Assembly (NCBI RefSeq): GCF_010183535.1
Contig: NC_071332.1
Location: forward strand, 5,394,001 to 5,458,000
Source: Caenorhabditis remanei
Lineage: Eukaryota; Nematoda; Chromadorea; Rhabditida; Rhabditidae
DNA: 64,000 nucleotides
Direction: 5' to 3'
How positions within the stretch are numbered: the stretch's first letter is position 1; every line of letters begins with the position of its first letter. Below, piece by piece: positions 1 through 10,691 of this stretch. Below the pieces are notes generated by a model, which searched no databases, was not told the DNA's origin, and saw only the letters and a program-made list of their open reading frames with translations. The translations under genes and the position numbers were made by a program.

Positions 1-1287
1 GAGATTGGTTTTCTAACTGTTATCTTTACTGATGGAAAAAAAACCTATAAAAAGTAGATGTGATAAGAAATTCTGTAGAAATCTCATCTGATCGTGATGG
101 ATGTTTAATCGGTGAACGGTTAACGAGGGGTCAAAAAGTTTTTGGATAAGAGAGAGAAGGAGAGATAAGGGATTTATCATTGGGGTACAATGGTAAAACA
201 TATGATTTGGAAATGAAGAGTATAACGAAGGATAAGAAGAAACATTTCCTGAGATAATTGATTTAGAAACATTTTGGTCAGTTGAATTTAACAAGAACTC
301 ATTCTTGAACAATTATTGTTTAGAACTGGATCCTTCAAGATCCTCCAAGTTCTCTCCTTTTTTAAGCGCTACTTTTCAAAAGTGATCCTGAGGGTGTCTA
401 TTAAGAAATCTATCAATTACAGTATACTCCTTATACCTGAAAATCTGAAAATGTGAAATAAACTTGCTGCTGAAAACCCGGTATTTTTTGAAACTATGGA
501 GCCACTTCGATATTTCCCAATACTTAAGCATCTTCAGATTCCATCCAGCCAACTATCTCAATATCGAAGTACATATTAGTCGATATTAGTCGTCTATAGA
601 AAATGAGTCAAAATGTCATAAAGTTTTCTTAATTCGGAGTTTCTTGATAATCGAAGTTATATAAAACTCAGTTTTCTGTTTGTGATTGACAATTTATTTT
701 CTTATATCCGCTCTATTTTCACTGAAATATTAAAACATATTTCAGCCATTTTCAAAACATCTGCCATTGTCAGACATCTGTTCATGACTTTCACAAATCT
801 TTTCATTCTTTTTCGATTTTTTGTTTCTTGAGTTGAATATTTAAGATTGTGAACAAAATATTTGTGCTAATCTGTTCTAGTTCCATTAAAATGCCGATCG
901 TGTTCTTTTTCGTCTTTATCATTCAACACATTGGAATGCACTCACATCATTTCAATTTCCAAACTCCCCTCGGATGAAAGAAAATCTCAAAGAATCTGTC
1001 CAATATCCCAAATCTATATCTGTGAGATCTCTCTCCATCTCCCCCGCAAAAACTATTCGACCATTCCCTTTCCATCTCTATTTGTTTCTCGTGGTCTTCT
1101 TGCTTCCTCTCTTCTTGAGCGCCGCTGCTGCTGGGGGGAGCATCCCGCGCAAAAATCGTCCTCTTTACCACTCAAAACTTACCACCAGAACCCCCAGAAT
1201 TATTGATTGATTCTTATAATTTTAAACCTAGAAGAAACTTTTTAATTATTAATTCCTTTCTCAGAGCTTGGTTCAGACGTCGTCGGG
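1..1287. other. Intergenic/upstream region
   Basis: No convincing gene is seen. The stretch is AT-rich and holds only short accidental frames. It presumably contains the promoter of the Ig-domain gene that starts at 1288. A splice-acceptor-like TTTCTCAG ends at about 1264, so the 5' leader of that gene is either trans-spliced or joined to an upstream non-coding exon. A 28-codon frame at 891-977 begins with a hydrophobic stretch, but it has no donor site or other support. Confidence 0.5.
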
Positions 1288-2059
1288 ATGTCATATTCTC
1301 CACCACAGCCGCCACCACGTCAGTACAGTAGCACGTTGAATGTTGACTGCGTTGATGGAGTTTATAGACAAGCACAACAAGTTTCACCGTTGACAAAGGT
1401 AATCTGGGGTGCCTTAGACGCATTTTAGTTGCGTAATTTCCTTATTAACACACATATTTCCAGCAAGTAAACCACTTGGCCTACGAGATTCCAAAGAACA
1501 AGTATGCCAACAATCCATGGAACTATGCGCCAGAATTCTTGAAGGTTATTTAAATAGTTCTCAGAAAATTCAATTTGTTTTTCTATTTTTTGAATATTCC
1601 AGGTTTTCGGCGATTTGCGGGTTCATATCGGCGGAAAAGCCGTCTTCGATTGTGTTCTTCTCGGTAGCCCACGTCCGCGAGTGAGTTTGCAGTTTGATCC
1701 TAAAATTTTAGAAATTTTAAATCAAAAAAGTGGAAAACTCGTTAAAAAGAAAATATACATGCACATGATTGTGTTTGCTCTTGAGATTTGTCGAACGCTT
1801 TGTAAAAACTTTGCACCGAAGCATGCTAGACAACTTTCCACGTGACGCCACCAATCAAAACGATTTTCTTCAGGTGTGCTGGCTGTTCAACGAAGACAAA
1901 CTCCGCTTCAGTGACGTCATCATTGAAGACACCGCCGATGTGTGCCGCTTGACCATTCCATACGTTCAAATGCATCACTTCGGAACGTTCACCGTGTTGT
2001 GCGAGAACGAAGTCGGACGTGCCACTGCCGAAGCCCAATTGCTGCCGCTTTATGAATAA
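1288..2059 (+). CDS. oig-3: Small single Ig-domain protein (oig-like)
   Basis: Four exons (1288-1398, 1464-1544, 1603-1680, 1874-2059) join in frame to a 151-aa protein. Residues 1-12 are Pro-rich (PPQPPPRQY). The rest is one I-set immunoglobulin domain: the first Cys lies in AVFDCVL, then the conserved Trp in VCWLFNEDK, and the terminal Asp/Tyr-corner region with the second Cys is FGTFTVLCENEVG. No signal peptide is visible from this start, unlike typical secreted Ig proteins. Either it is intracellular, as titin-type I-set modules are, or a leader exon lies upstream, since an acceptor precedes the ATG by 23 nt. AATAAA overlaps the stop. It converges on unc-61. The symbol is from memory of the C. 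elegans one-Ig (oig) family next to unc-61 and is tentative. Confidence 0.75.
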
Positions 2060-2400
2060 ATTTCTGAAATAATATTTCTTTTAAATTGTATAAAATCTCT
2101 CATATATATCGCCTAGTGTTGTTGTTATTCATTTAACATGGAATAGAGATATCGGCATAATAGATTGGAACGGGAAGGGAAGCAGTTGCAACAACAACAA
2201 GTATTAATACCAGTAAAATGTGCGTGTATAATATGCGATAAATGAGGAATAAGAAAGGGAAACAAACACTCAATGAAGATCAAATCAATAACTTTTGAGA
2301 GAGAAATGGGAATAAAAACAACAAGAAATAGGGTAAAAGCGTATTTGCAATACGGGGATTAATATCAAATCATGGTACAGTCAGTTTATCAGAATAGTCG

Positions 2401-4584
2401 TCACTTTCTCAGCTTCTTCGACACTTTCGCCATCAACTTCATCCTTTCCTCCGTCAACTGACGAATCTCCGCGTCCAACTTCTTCGCCTCCTGCTCATGC
2501 TTATCCTGAACTTCTCTCTCGCGTGCCGCCAATGCTTCTTCCATTTTTCGCATGTCAGCTTCAGTATGGTCGAGTTTCTTCTGGAATTCTTCACGAAGAC
2601 TCAGCTCTCGGCGACTGAACTCGTCTTGATACTCGCGATGTTTCTGGAATCGACGCTTAGAATCAGTGAAACCTCATTTCTTTAATCTAATGAGATAATA
2701 CCTGTGCAAGTTTTTCAATTATCTTCGGCCCAGTCTCCCCATCTCCAATTTTCATTTGTCGAAGTCTATCGCGTCGATAATTCTCATATAGCGATTCATG
2801 TGTCCTTTGTCTCATTTCGTCAACATTCGTACGGAGAAGAGCTTCACGGAGCTTCACAAAATCACAATGTTGCTCATTCTCAACTTCCACTATTCCCCAT
2901 GGATATTGACGAGCACGAACCATTTGTCCGTTCTCCTTCTTCACAAAATCACAACTTCCCACTACAGCGAATGGAACAGCTGTGTTCATTGCTTGATTTG
3001 TTGTCGAAACTGTTTCGTCATCGGTTGGGAATGAATAAATCTCGATTTTCTGTGATTTCAGTTCGCTAAGAATTTTCTTCTTGAATCTCAGCAACTCGTC
3101 CTTGCATGTCGTGTCGGATTTGGCTATTACTGGGATAACATTGACACGCTTTGCCAATTCACGCAATGTCACCAAGTCGAGGGCTTTCAGTCTGGAAAAA
3201 TAGAGTTTCTAAACGTATATTAGCTTGAAATTGTTTAGCAATCAATGTGAGGCTTGTATCGTGAACTTTTTACATAATTTACTGTAAATCGATTTTAATT
3301 TTCTACTCACCCATGCCCAGTTGGCGATATAAAATAAAGACACGCATGAATTCTTGAGTCATCGAAGTATTGAAGCATTCTCCGTGGCTTCAATTCTTCC
3401 TGGAGATACTTCTCGAACTGCGACTCCAAGTAGTCGACTATCACCTTGGCGCTGAAACTCAAATGGGTACTTTTTACAAGAATAAAGCGATAATGTACCT
3501 CTTATCCTTGTCAAGTTGGTCTCCAAATCCAGCGGTCTCGACTAGTCGCAGCTTCACACGAATTCCACCTTCAGCGACGTCTGAAATACTGATTTTAGCT
3601 CATTTTCTATTTTCAGCAGAAATTCCACAAAACCAACCATAAGTTTTAGTCCTCAACTCGACGGTCTTCAACTCGTGATTGCATGGTTCAAAATCGAGTT
3701 TCATGTTGAAAAGCGATTCTATCAGTGTCGTTTTTCCCATTCCCGTCTCGCCAACACACATTAGATTGAATTGAAATCTGGAATTATTCATTTTCTTCTA
3801 CTGAAATCTCTTTCTACAATATACCCTGCTTCAACAGCCTTCTTAACGAGTTGATGAGGAAGCGAGTCGAATCCAACATGTCCATTCAGCTGCATGACAC
3901 GACCGACTGTGTCCATCTGTAAGAAATAAATATCGAAATGAATGAAGTATAACACACCAACCGCTTTACTGGCCAGAGGAGCAGCTGGAGCGGCGACAGC
4001 GGGCTTCTTGCTAGCGGTGGATGTTGTGTTGATACTGCTAGTAGCCGAAGAGATTGTCGTTGAGTTGTTATGGTGAGTTGAATGAGTTAGTTGAGTGTTG
4101 TGGTGATGTGGCACCGGTGGAGGTGGATTGTGAGGCGGAAGGTGCTGAAAAATTTTGTTTAGTGAAAGCGGTGAGAGGATGCACACGCACCTTATGCTCA
4201 GTGTCGGTCATGTTAAATTTCTTGGGAAGAATCACTGGGATTTCCTGAAAATGAAATTTGAACGATTTAAATATACAATTTGAAGAACAAGCTATAGAAA
4301 AAAGAGAAAGAATTGGTAGGAGAAAATTCTAAATAGAAAATTTCGAGGTCAGCATAGGAAACAGAGGAAACAGACACACACACAACAGATGTTCTCTCCT
4401 TTACCATTTTAGACGATCGACTCGTCATCGTGACATACGGATTCTCTTGAGTCACCACCACTGTCTGCAGATTCACACTGCTTTGTTTGGAGCGTCGAAC
4501 AATGAGAAAAGCGGTGGTGAGAAGGAATACAAGGAAAATGAATAGAAGTACGACGGCGGTGTAGAGAATCGTTTCGAAACTCAT
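2401..4584 (-). CDS. unc-61: Septin UNC-61, isoform with N-terminal transmembrane exon
   Basis: Septin GTPase that forms filaments with UNC-59 for cytokinesis, gonad and neuronal morphogenesis (family knowledge). Nine exons close in phase: 4584-4405, 4244-4191, 4144-3962, 3916-3825, 3777-3638, 3580-3499, 3451-3311, 3191-2702 and 2643-2401, giving 534 aa. Residues about 5-29 ([20 protein letters not shown]) are a single membrane span. A Pro/His/Thr/Ser-rich linker follows, then the GTPase domain: P-loop [10 protein letters not shown], switch-II-like VETAGFGDQ and G4 AKSD. A septin-unique element comes next. The last exon plus the end of exon 8 form a charged C-terminal coiled coil ending KVSKKLRK. 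A shorter form could start at the Met in exon 2 (MTDTEHK) or exon 4 (MDTVGRV). The TM exon is spliced in frame to the septin body. Confidence 0.95.
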
Positions 4585-5201
4585 AAATTATCAATCGATT
4601 CTTTGAATTGAATTGTGTTCCTCATTGAGATGGAATTCGAATAAAAAATTGTCTGTGGATCGAGGAAGAAATGCGAAAGGATGATGTGAGCAAATAATAA
4701 ACAACAACTGTCATCTAGCGAGAGATTTCGCACGATTTTCTTTTCTTTTTTGTTTGAGAAAGCTAATCAAATGATAAAAACTACTGGATACAAGAGAAAA
4801 ACCATTAAAAATCGAGATGTTCAAAATAAAGTACGCAGATAAATTTGAAAAATCGGCTTTCGCGCGGTGCGCGGTGGAGCGTGAATACATTTACGAGGTT
4901 AATGTCGATTTACGGGAGACTTTTACTCTCGAATTCAATGATTTTCGGAGGTTAAAAAGGGATTTTAAAGTGTTTTTCTTGAGTTTCAGTATTAAAAAAA
5001 CTTAATTTATTAAAATTGAGTGTCGCCAAGACAAAAATAACAAGTTATTAGCGTTAACAAATGTAAAATCCTACTCGTATTGCAATTTAGTTCAACTTAT
5101 AACCTCCTCTTGTCTACCCTGTGTACCCATCTCATATTCTCCCTCATTTTCGTCGTCTTTCATCCTCCGACATGTGCTGAACGAATGTATCAGCACAATG
5201 A
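4585..5201. other. unc-61 upstream region
   Basis: Non-coding stretch between the unc-61 first exon and the stop of the next minus-strand gene. It should hold the unc-61 promoter and the 3' UTR of the Ly6-like gene. A minus-strand AATAAA lies near 5007-5012. The 62-codon plus-strand frame at 4817-5005 has no splice or start context and looks accidental. Confidence 0.5.
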
Positions 5202-6164
5202 TTAGGATAAAAAAGAAATCAGTGCAAGATGGATAAGGAACCACGGAAAGTTAGAAGATTCTTTTGGCTCGATAGAGTTTTGCGGAAGTTCGAGTGCTTT
5301 CGAATGTCGTGTCGCTTCAGCGAATCCGAGTCCATTGCAATAGTGACCGCGGCAGTAACATGTGGTGATGTTCACACTGGAAGAAGAAAAAAGAAGAAGA
5401 TTAATTTGCATTGTTCCCATTTCTTCGATGACTCACTTTCGGCGGTTCACCACTTTTTCGTAGGAAGTGCACAGTGGGGCGTCTTCTTCTGTCAGTTCCG
5501 GAAGGTTTCGTGTACGAGGTTGACAATCACGGACGATGGCTGGAATTAAATATTCTAGAAATCGCTGTAGTTGTCAGCGAAAACATTGAATCTCGCATTC
5601 CGAAAATCACAATAGTTTTCTTCGAAATAATTAAAAATCGGGAGAATACCTATTAAAAAAATTCAATATTGGAAATCAAAGTAGAAATTTTGATACATTT
5701 GAAAATTGTTCACAAACTTCTTATTACGTTTCGTTTGGGACAACTGAAAATAATTTGACAAAAACTTTCGGAATAGTGCAAAAAATACACTTTTAACGAT
5801 ATTTGAAGCAACATTCTAAATAATAATCCAATAGAAAAACTCACAAATAGTCTTCCCCTTGTTCTCCTCATCAGTTCTCGTAATGTTAATAGTCATGCAG
5901 TATCCAGCACAGGCATCTCCATCTTTTTTCAGCTTACTCTCCACAAGACACTTGTCATCACTCACAATAGAGTCCCCTTGATTAACTGGTAATCCATATT
6001 TCACCCAGTTCTGAATAAATATAAATATTTAAAAGTTATTAATCCATGAAACTGTTAAAACTTACCCAAACTGCATCAGTACTTGCACACTTGTGACACA
6101 TGTAAGCATCTACTGACTTACATGCATACAGCAATAGTAGCAGTGAGATGATTCGTTGAAACAT
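5202..6164 (-). CDS. Ly6/uPAR-like GPI-anchored surface protein
   Basis: Four exons (6164-6066, 6010-5845, 5539-5437, 5376-5202) sum to 543 nt, a 180-aa protein. It has a signal peptide (MFQRIISLLLLLLYACKSVDA), an opening CHKC pair, further paired cysteines (CAGYC, DC) and a terminal CYCRGHYCNG block. That block resembles the C-terminal CC...CN signature of the three-finger Ly6/uPAR fold. The last ~18 residues are hydrophobic (FPWFLIHLALISFLS) with no basic tail, which predicts replacement by a GPI anchor at the outer cell surface. NITRT and NIT sequons fit a glycosylated ectodomain. Worm Ly6 proteins often modulate ion channels or receptors, but the ligand cannot be told from sequence. Confidence 0.85.
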
Positions 6165-6989
6165 CTGAAACATAAGCTACATAAGGATACAAAGTTAAAA
6201 CAAAGAAGAAAAGAAGAAAGCTCCCGTGGGGCAGAGACAACCCCGCGCAGGAAGGGCTCTATTTCACACGCATCTCTCCACTAGATGCCTGCGCCTCTGG
6301 ATCCCAGATACTCTCTCCGCATTGGCTCCTTGTCATCAGCATCACCATTTCACCCTCACACAGTATTTGAACAGGGAAAAGTGTGTGCAGTGAGGAGGAG
6401 GAAAGGTGATATCCGATATGTTTATTGTTTTTGCTAAATACAGACGTTACGCTTGACAGGTAACTCTCGCTCTAGCAGAACTATCACTAGCTGAGACAGT
6501 ATTAGAATGCATTCGAAATATTAATAAAAAGGTCCTCAACCTAGAATGACCCTCTCTCTCTTCAAAGTCATTTGCATAACCAATGGGACACTTATGAAAA
6601 CGAGGACAATGACTATTCAGCCATGCGAAAAATGTTGGACCAGTGCCAACCATCTGTTTTACGGAAATCAAAGGGAAACAGGAACACAAAGAGAGGGAGA
6701 GCAAGCAAATTGAAATGGAGGCTAATCAATCGGTAATCCGAAAGTCAAACAGAATGGGAATTTATTGGAAATGTAAAGAATGGAGGAGAATGTTTTATTG
6801 TTGTTGGTTCGAGTGGAATCAGTTTCAATAAACATGGTCCTCTTGAGTTTGCAAAGCTTTTCAAATCCAAATACACAAAAGTAAATGAAGGCGTTTATTG
6901 TCGAAAAAGTTGAAATGACAGCAAGATTGTACCGGTTGAAAAAAGTAAGACACAAGCAGAAATGATGAAGATTATGGTAGAAGAAGTGA
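6165..6989. other. Intergenic region, promoter of Ly6-like gene and 3' end of Gly-rich gene
   Basis: No gene seen. The 6165-6420 part is the upstream region of the minus-strand Ly6-like gene and has pyrimidine-rich CTCTCC tracts. The 6700-6989 part is the 3' UTR side of the Gly-rich gene, with a minus-strand AATAAA near 6763-6768. Confidence 0.45.
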
Positions 6990-9900
6990 TTAGGAACGGA
7001 GACGAGCAGCGCGGCTTCCAGAGTATCCTGATGATCCTCCTCCTGCAGCGGCACCACCAGAAGATCCAGAATATCCTCCGCCGGATGGAGCTGGAGCTGG
7101 AGCTGGTGGCGGTGGTGGCGGTGGTGGGGGTGGAGCTGGAGCTGGCTCAGGGGCTGGTGGTGGTGGTGGGGCTGCAGATCCGCCGGAATATCCTCCTGAC
7201 GATCCTCCGCCTCCTCCTCCTGATGATCCGCCCGATGATCCTCCAGAGTAACCTCCGCTAGATGGTGCTGGAGCTGGAGCTGGAGCTGGAGCTGGAGCTG
7301 GTGGCGGTGGTGGCGGTGGTGGGGGTGGAGCTGGAGCTGGCTCAGGGGCTGGTGGTGGTGGTGGGGCTGCAGATCCGCCGGAATATCCTCCTGACGATCC
7401 TCCGCCTCCTCCTCCTGATGATCCGCCCGATGATCCTCCAGAGTAACCTCCGCTAGATGGTGCTGGAGCTGGAGCTGGAGCTGGAGCTGGAGCTGGTGGC
7501 GGTGGTGGCGGTGGTGGCGGTGGTGGTGGTGGAGCTGGGGCTGGTTCAGGGGCTGGTGGTGGTGGTGGAGCTGCAGATCCGCCGGAATATCCTCCTGAAG
7601 ATCCTCCTCCTCCTCCTCCTGATGATCCGCTCGATGATCCTCCAGAGTAACCTCCGCTAGATGGTGCTGGAGCTGGAGCTGGAGCTGGAGCTGGAGCTGG
7701 TGGCGGTGGTGGCGGTGGTGGGGGTGGAGCTGGAGCTGGCTCAGGTGCTGGTGGTGGGGCTGCAGATCCGCCGGAATATCCACCTGAAGATCCTCCTCCT
7801 CCTCCTCCTCCTGATGATCCGCTCGATGATCCTCCAGAATAACCTCCGCTAGATGGTGCTGGAGCTGGAGCTGGTGGCGGTGGTGGCGGTGGTGACGGTG
7901 GTGGTGGTGGGGCTGCAGATCCTCCTGAGTATCCACCTGACGATCCTCCGCCTCCTCCTCCTCCTGATGATCCACTTGAGTATCCGCCGCTGGATGGAGC
8001 TGGAGCTGGTGCTGGGGCTGGGGCTGGTTCAGGAGCTGGGGCTGGTGGTGGGGCTGATGCAGAAGCGTAGCCTCCCGATGATCCTCCTCCACCTCCTCCA
8101 GATGTAGCGTATCCTCCTCCGGATGACCCTCCTCCAACTCCTCCTCCTGAAGCGTATCCACCGGATGGTGCTGGAGCTGGAGCGGGTGCTGGTTCTGGAG
8201 CTGGAGCTGGTGGTGGCGGTGGTGGTGGAGCTGCAGCGGCAGAATATCCGCCGCCTCCTCCTCCTTCTGATGATCCACCTCCTCCTCCTGAAGCGTATCC
8301 ACCGGATGGTGCTGGGGCTGGAGCTGGAGCTGGTGGTGGGGGTGGTGGTGGTGCAGATGCAGCTGCATATCCTCCTCCGCCTCCTCCTGATGGCTTAGCA
8401 TATCCTCCTCCTGACGATCCTCCTCCACCTCCTCCCGAGGAAGCATAGCCTCCTGATGGTGCTGGAGCTGGAGCTGGTGCTGGTTCAGGTTCAGGTGCCG
8501 GTGGTGGGGGTGGTGGTGGAGCAGCAGCGGCAGAATAGCCACCTCCTCCTCCCGCAGATGAACTTCCTCCGCCTCCTCCTGATGCATAACCTCCTCCTGA
8601 TGAAGATCCGCCGCCTCCTCCTGAAGCGTATCCGCCGGATGGAGCTGGAGCTGGTGGTGGTGGTGGAGCTGGAGCTGGTTCCGGTGCTGGTGGTGGAGCA
8701 GCAGCAGAATATCCGCCACCGCCTCCTCCTCCTGATGGTTTAGCATAACCTCCAGATGATCCTCCTCCTCCTCCTGACGATCCGCCGCCTCCGCCTCCTC
8801 CTGAGGAAGCATAGCCTCCTGATGATGCTGGTGGGCCTGCTGGAGCTGGTGCTGGTTCTGGTTCAGGTGCCGGTGGTGGGGGCGGTGGTGGAGCAGCAGC
8901 GGCAGAATAGCCACCTCCTCCTCCTGCAGATGAACTTCCTCCGCCTCCTCCTGATGCATAACCTCCTCCTGATGAAGATCCGCCGCCGCCTCCTCCTCCT
9001 GAAGCGTATCCACCGGATGGTGCTGGGGCTGGAGCTGGGGCTGGAGCTGGTGGTGGTGGTGGGGGTGGAGCAGAAGCAGAATATCCACCACCACCGCCGC
9101 CGCCTCCTCCTGATGGTTTAGCATATCCTCCTGACGATCCGCCGCCTCCTCCTCCGCCTCCAGATGAGTATCCTCCTCCTGATGAAGATCCGCCGCCTCC
9201 TCCTGAAGCATAACCTCCTCCTGATGAAGATCCGCCGCCTCCTCCTGAAGCATATCCTCCAGATGGTGCTGGAGCTGGAGCCGGGGGTGGGGGTGGGGGT
9301 GGAGCTGGTGGTGGCGCAGAAGCTGAGTATCCACCGCCTCCTCCTCCTCCTGTTGTTTTAGCATAACCTCCTCCTGACGATCCGCCGCCTCCGCCTCCTC
9401 CAGATGAATATCCTCCTGATGGTGCTGGAGCTGGGGCCGGTGGTGGGGGTGGTGGTGGAGCTGGTGGTGGCGCAGAAGCTGAGTATCCTCCGCCTCCGCC
9501 TCCACCTCCTCCGGACGGTTTAGTGTATCCTCCTCCAGATGATCCACCTCCGCCTCCAGATGATTTTGCGTATCCACCTCCGCCGCCTCCTCCGCCTCCT
9601 CCTGATGGCTTAGAATATCCTCCTGACGATCCTCCACCTCCTCCGCCTCCAGATGAGTAACCTCCTCCAGATGATCCTCCACCTCCTCCGCCTCCAGATG
9701 AATAACCTCCTCCTGAGGATCCTCCTCCGCCTCCTCCAGATGAATATCCTCCAGATGGGGCTGGAGCTGGTGCTGGAGCCGGTGGTGGCGGTGGTGGTGG
9801 TGGTGGAGCTGGTGGTGGCGCAGCAGCCGAATATCCACCGCCTCCTCCTCCTCCTGATGGTTTAGCGTATCCTCCTCCAGATGATCCACCACCTCCTCCA

Positions 9901-10353
9901 GAAGATTTGGCATATCCGCCACCTCCTCCTCCACCGCCTCCCGAAGCGTATCCTCCTCCGCCTCCTCCAGAAGGCTTGGCGTATCCTCCAGATGATCCTC
10001 CTCCACCTCCTCCAGACGAAGCATATCCTCCTCCTCCGCCGCCGCCGCCGCCGCCTCCGCCTCCTCCTCCCGAAGCGTATCCTCCAGATGGCGCAGGTGG
10101 AGCTCCTCCAGCATATCCACCACCGCCTCCTCCCGATCCTCCACTCGCACCGGTCGAAGCATATGGCGCTGGAGGTGCAGCAGCGGAAGCGTATCCGCCA
10201 TTGCCTCCACCTCCAGCTCCTCCTGGAGCTTTAACATAGCTTCCGCCACCTGTAAATAAGTGATTTATTAAATATTCAAGGAAATCGTTTCAACTCACCA
10301 CCGGCTAACACCGTGTGAACGAGAATCACAGTGGAGAAGAAGACCACCTTCAT
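6990..10353 (-). CDS. Giant Gly/Pro/Ser/Tyr-repeat secreted protein
   Basis: Two exons: 10353-10299 encodes a signal peptide (MKVVFFSTVILVHTVLA|GG) and 10249-6990 encodes the body, joined by a short intron in phase (3315 nt, about 1104 aa). The body alternates GGGGSSGGGY blocks with Pro/Ala runs (APAPAPAPSSGGYSGG and PPPPPAPEPAPAP). YAKPSGGGG-type units occur nearer the N terminus, and the end is SGYSGSRAARLRS then TAA at 6992-6990. The true frame lacks internal Met codons, so ORF finders that need ATG report only shadow frames here. Composition suggests an extracellular structural or matrix protein. Gly/Tyr-rich repeats occur in nematode cuticle and other secreted coats, but the role is unknown. 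I checked several blocks by translation, not every codon. Confidence 0.8.
7082..7870 (-). repeat. Tandem coding minisatellite in Gly-rich gene
   Basis: Four tandem units of about 192-204 bp have equivalent points near 7262, 7457, 7661 and 7853. Each unit encodes one Pro/Ala run plus one GGYSGGSSGG-type block. Units differ by whole codons (multiples of 3 bp), so the frame is kept. This indicates recent expansion by slippage or unequal exchange. Confidence 0.85.
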
Positions 10354-10410
10354 TGCAGAAAGAAGATGAAGTCTTCGTAGAACTGTGTGTTCAATTCGTG
10401 TCATGGTTCC

Positions 10411-10418
10411 CTTTTATA
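10411..10418 (-). promoter_or_regulatory. TATA box of Gly-rich gene
   Basis: TATAAAAG on the minus strand. It lies about 58-65 bp upstream of the chosen ATG at 10353 and only a few bases upstream of an in-frame ATG at about 10404. Transcription would start near 10385, so the upstream ATG is excluded. This supports the start that gives a clean signal peptide. Confidence 0.65.
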
Positions 10419-10691
10419 GTACCAAATATTTATTTACAACCCCTCCTCTCACTCCCTCTCTTTACTTTCAAACCAAGAACAAAAACAAGTTTCGATCAGG
10501 GAATTCGATAAGAAGGGCAAAAAGAATTCAGAACACTGACGCAGTCCTTTGACCCAGTAGTGATAGTAATCAGGTCATAAAACTAGTAATTCGTTCCCTC
10601 CAAGACAGTTTGTTTTTCGATTCTTGGTACAGCTGATGCAACGTTTTTCAAATCAAGATGTATTTTTATTGAACAAGTTGGTTTCATTTAA
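10419..10691. other. Intergenic spacer
   Basis: Short AT-rich spacer between the Gly-rich gene promoter and the stop of the lipase gene. No gene or repeat is recognised. Confidence 0.4.

Noticed and set aside
891..977. 28-codon frame starting with a hydrophobic leader
   Set aside because: Very short, with no donor or poly(A) signal and no processing motif. Cannot be distinguished from chance.
974..1210. Open frame with a signal-like hydrophobic stretch upstream of the Ig gene
   Set aside because: No GT donor follows the hydrophobic part in a phase that joins the Ig exons. The hydrophobicity comes from a pyrimidine-rich tract.
7262..10239. Plus-strand Leu/Val/Glu and Pro/Tyr-rich open frames
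   Set aside because: Antisense shadows of the codon-based repeat in the minus-strand gene. Starts recur only because the DNA repeats.
6722..10249. Minus-strand 1175-codon open frame rich in Glu, His, Leu and Gln
   Set aside because: It is a shadow of the Gly/Pro frame. It lacks a signal exon, has no sensible domain, and ends in sequence unrelated to the repeat. The Gly frame joins to a signal peptide with correct splice phase.
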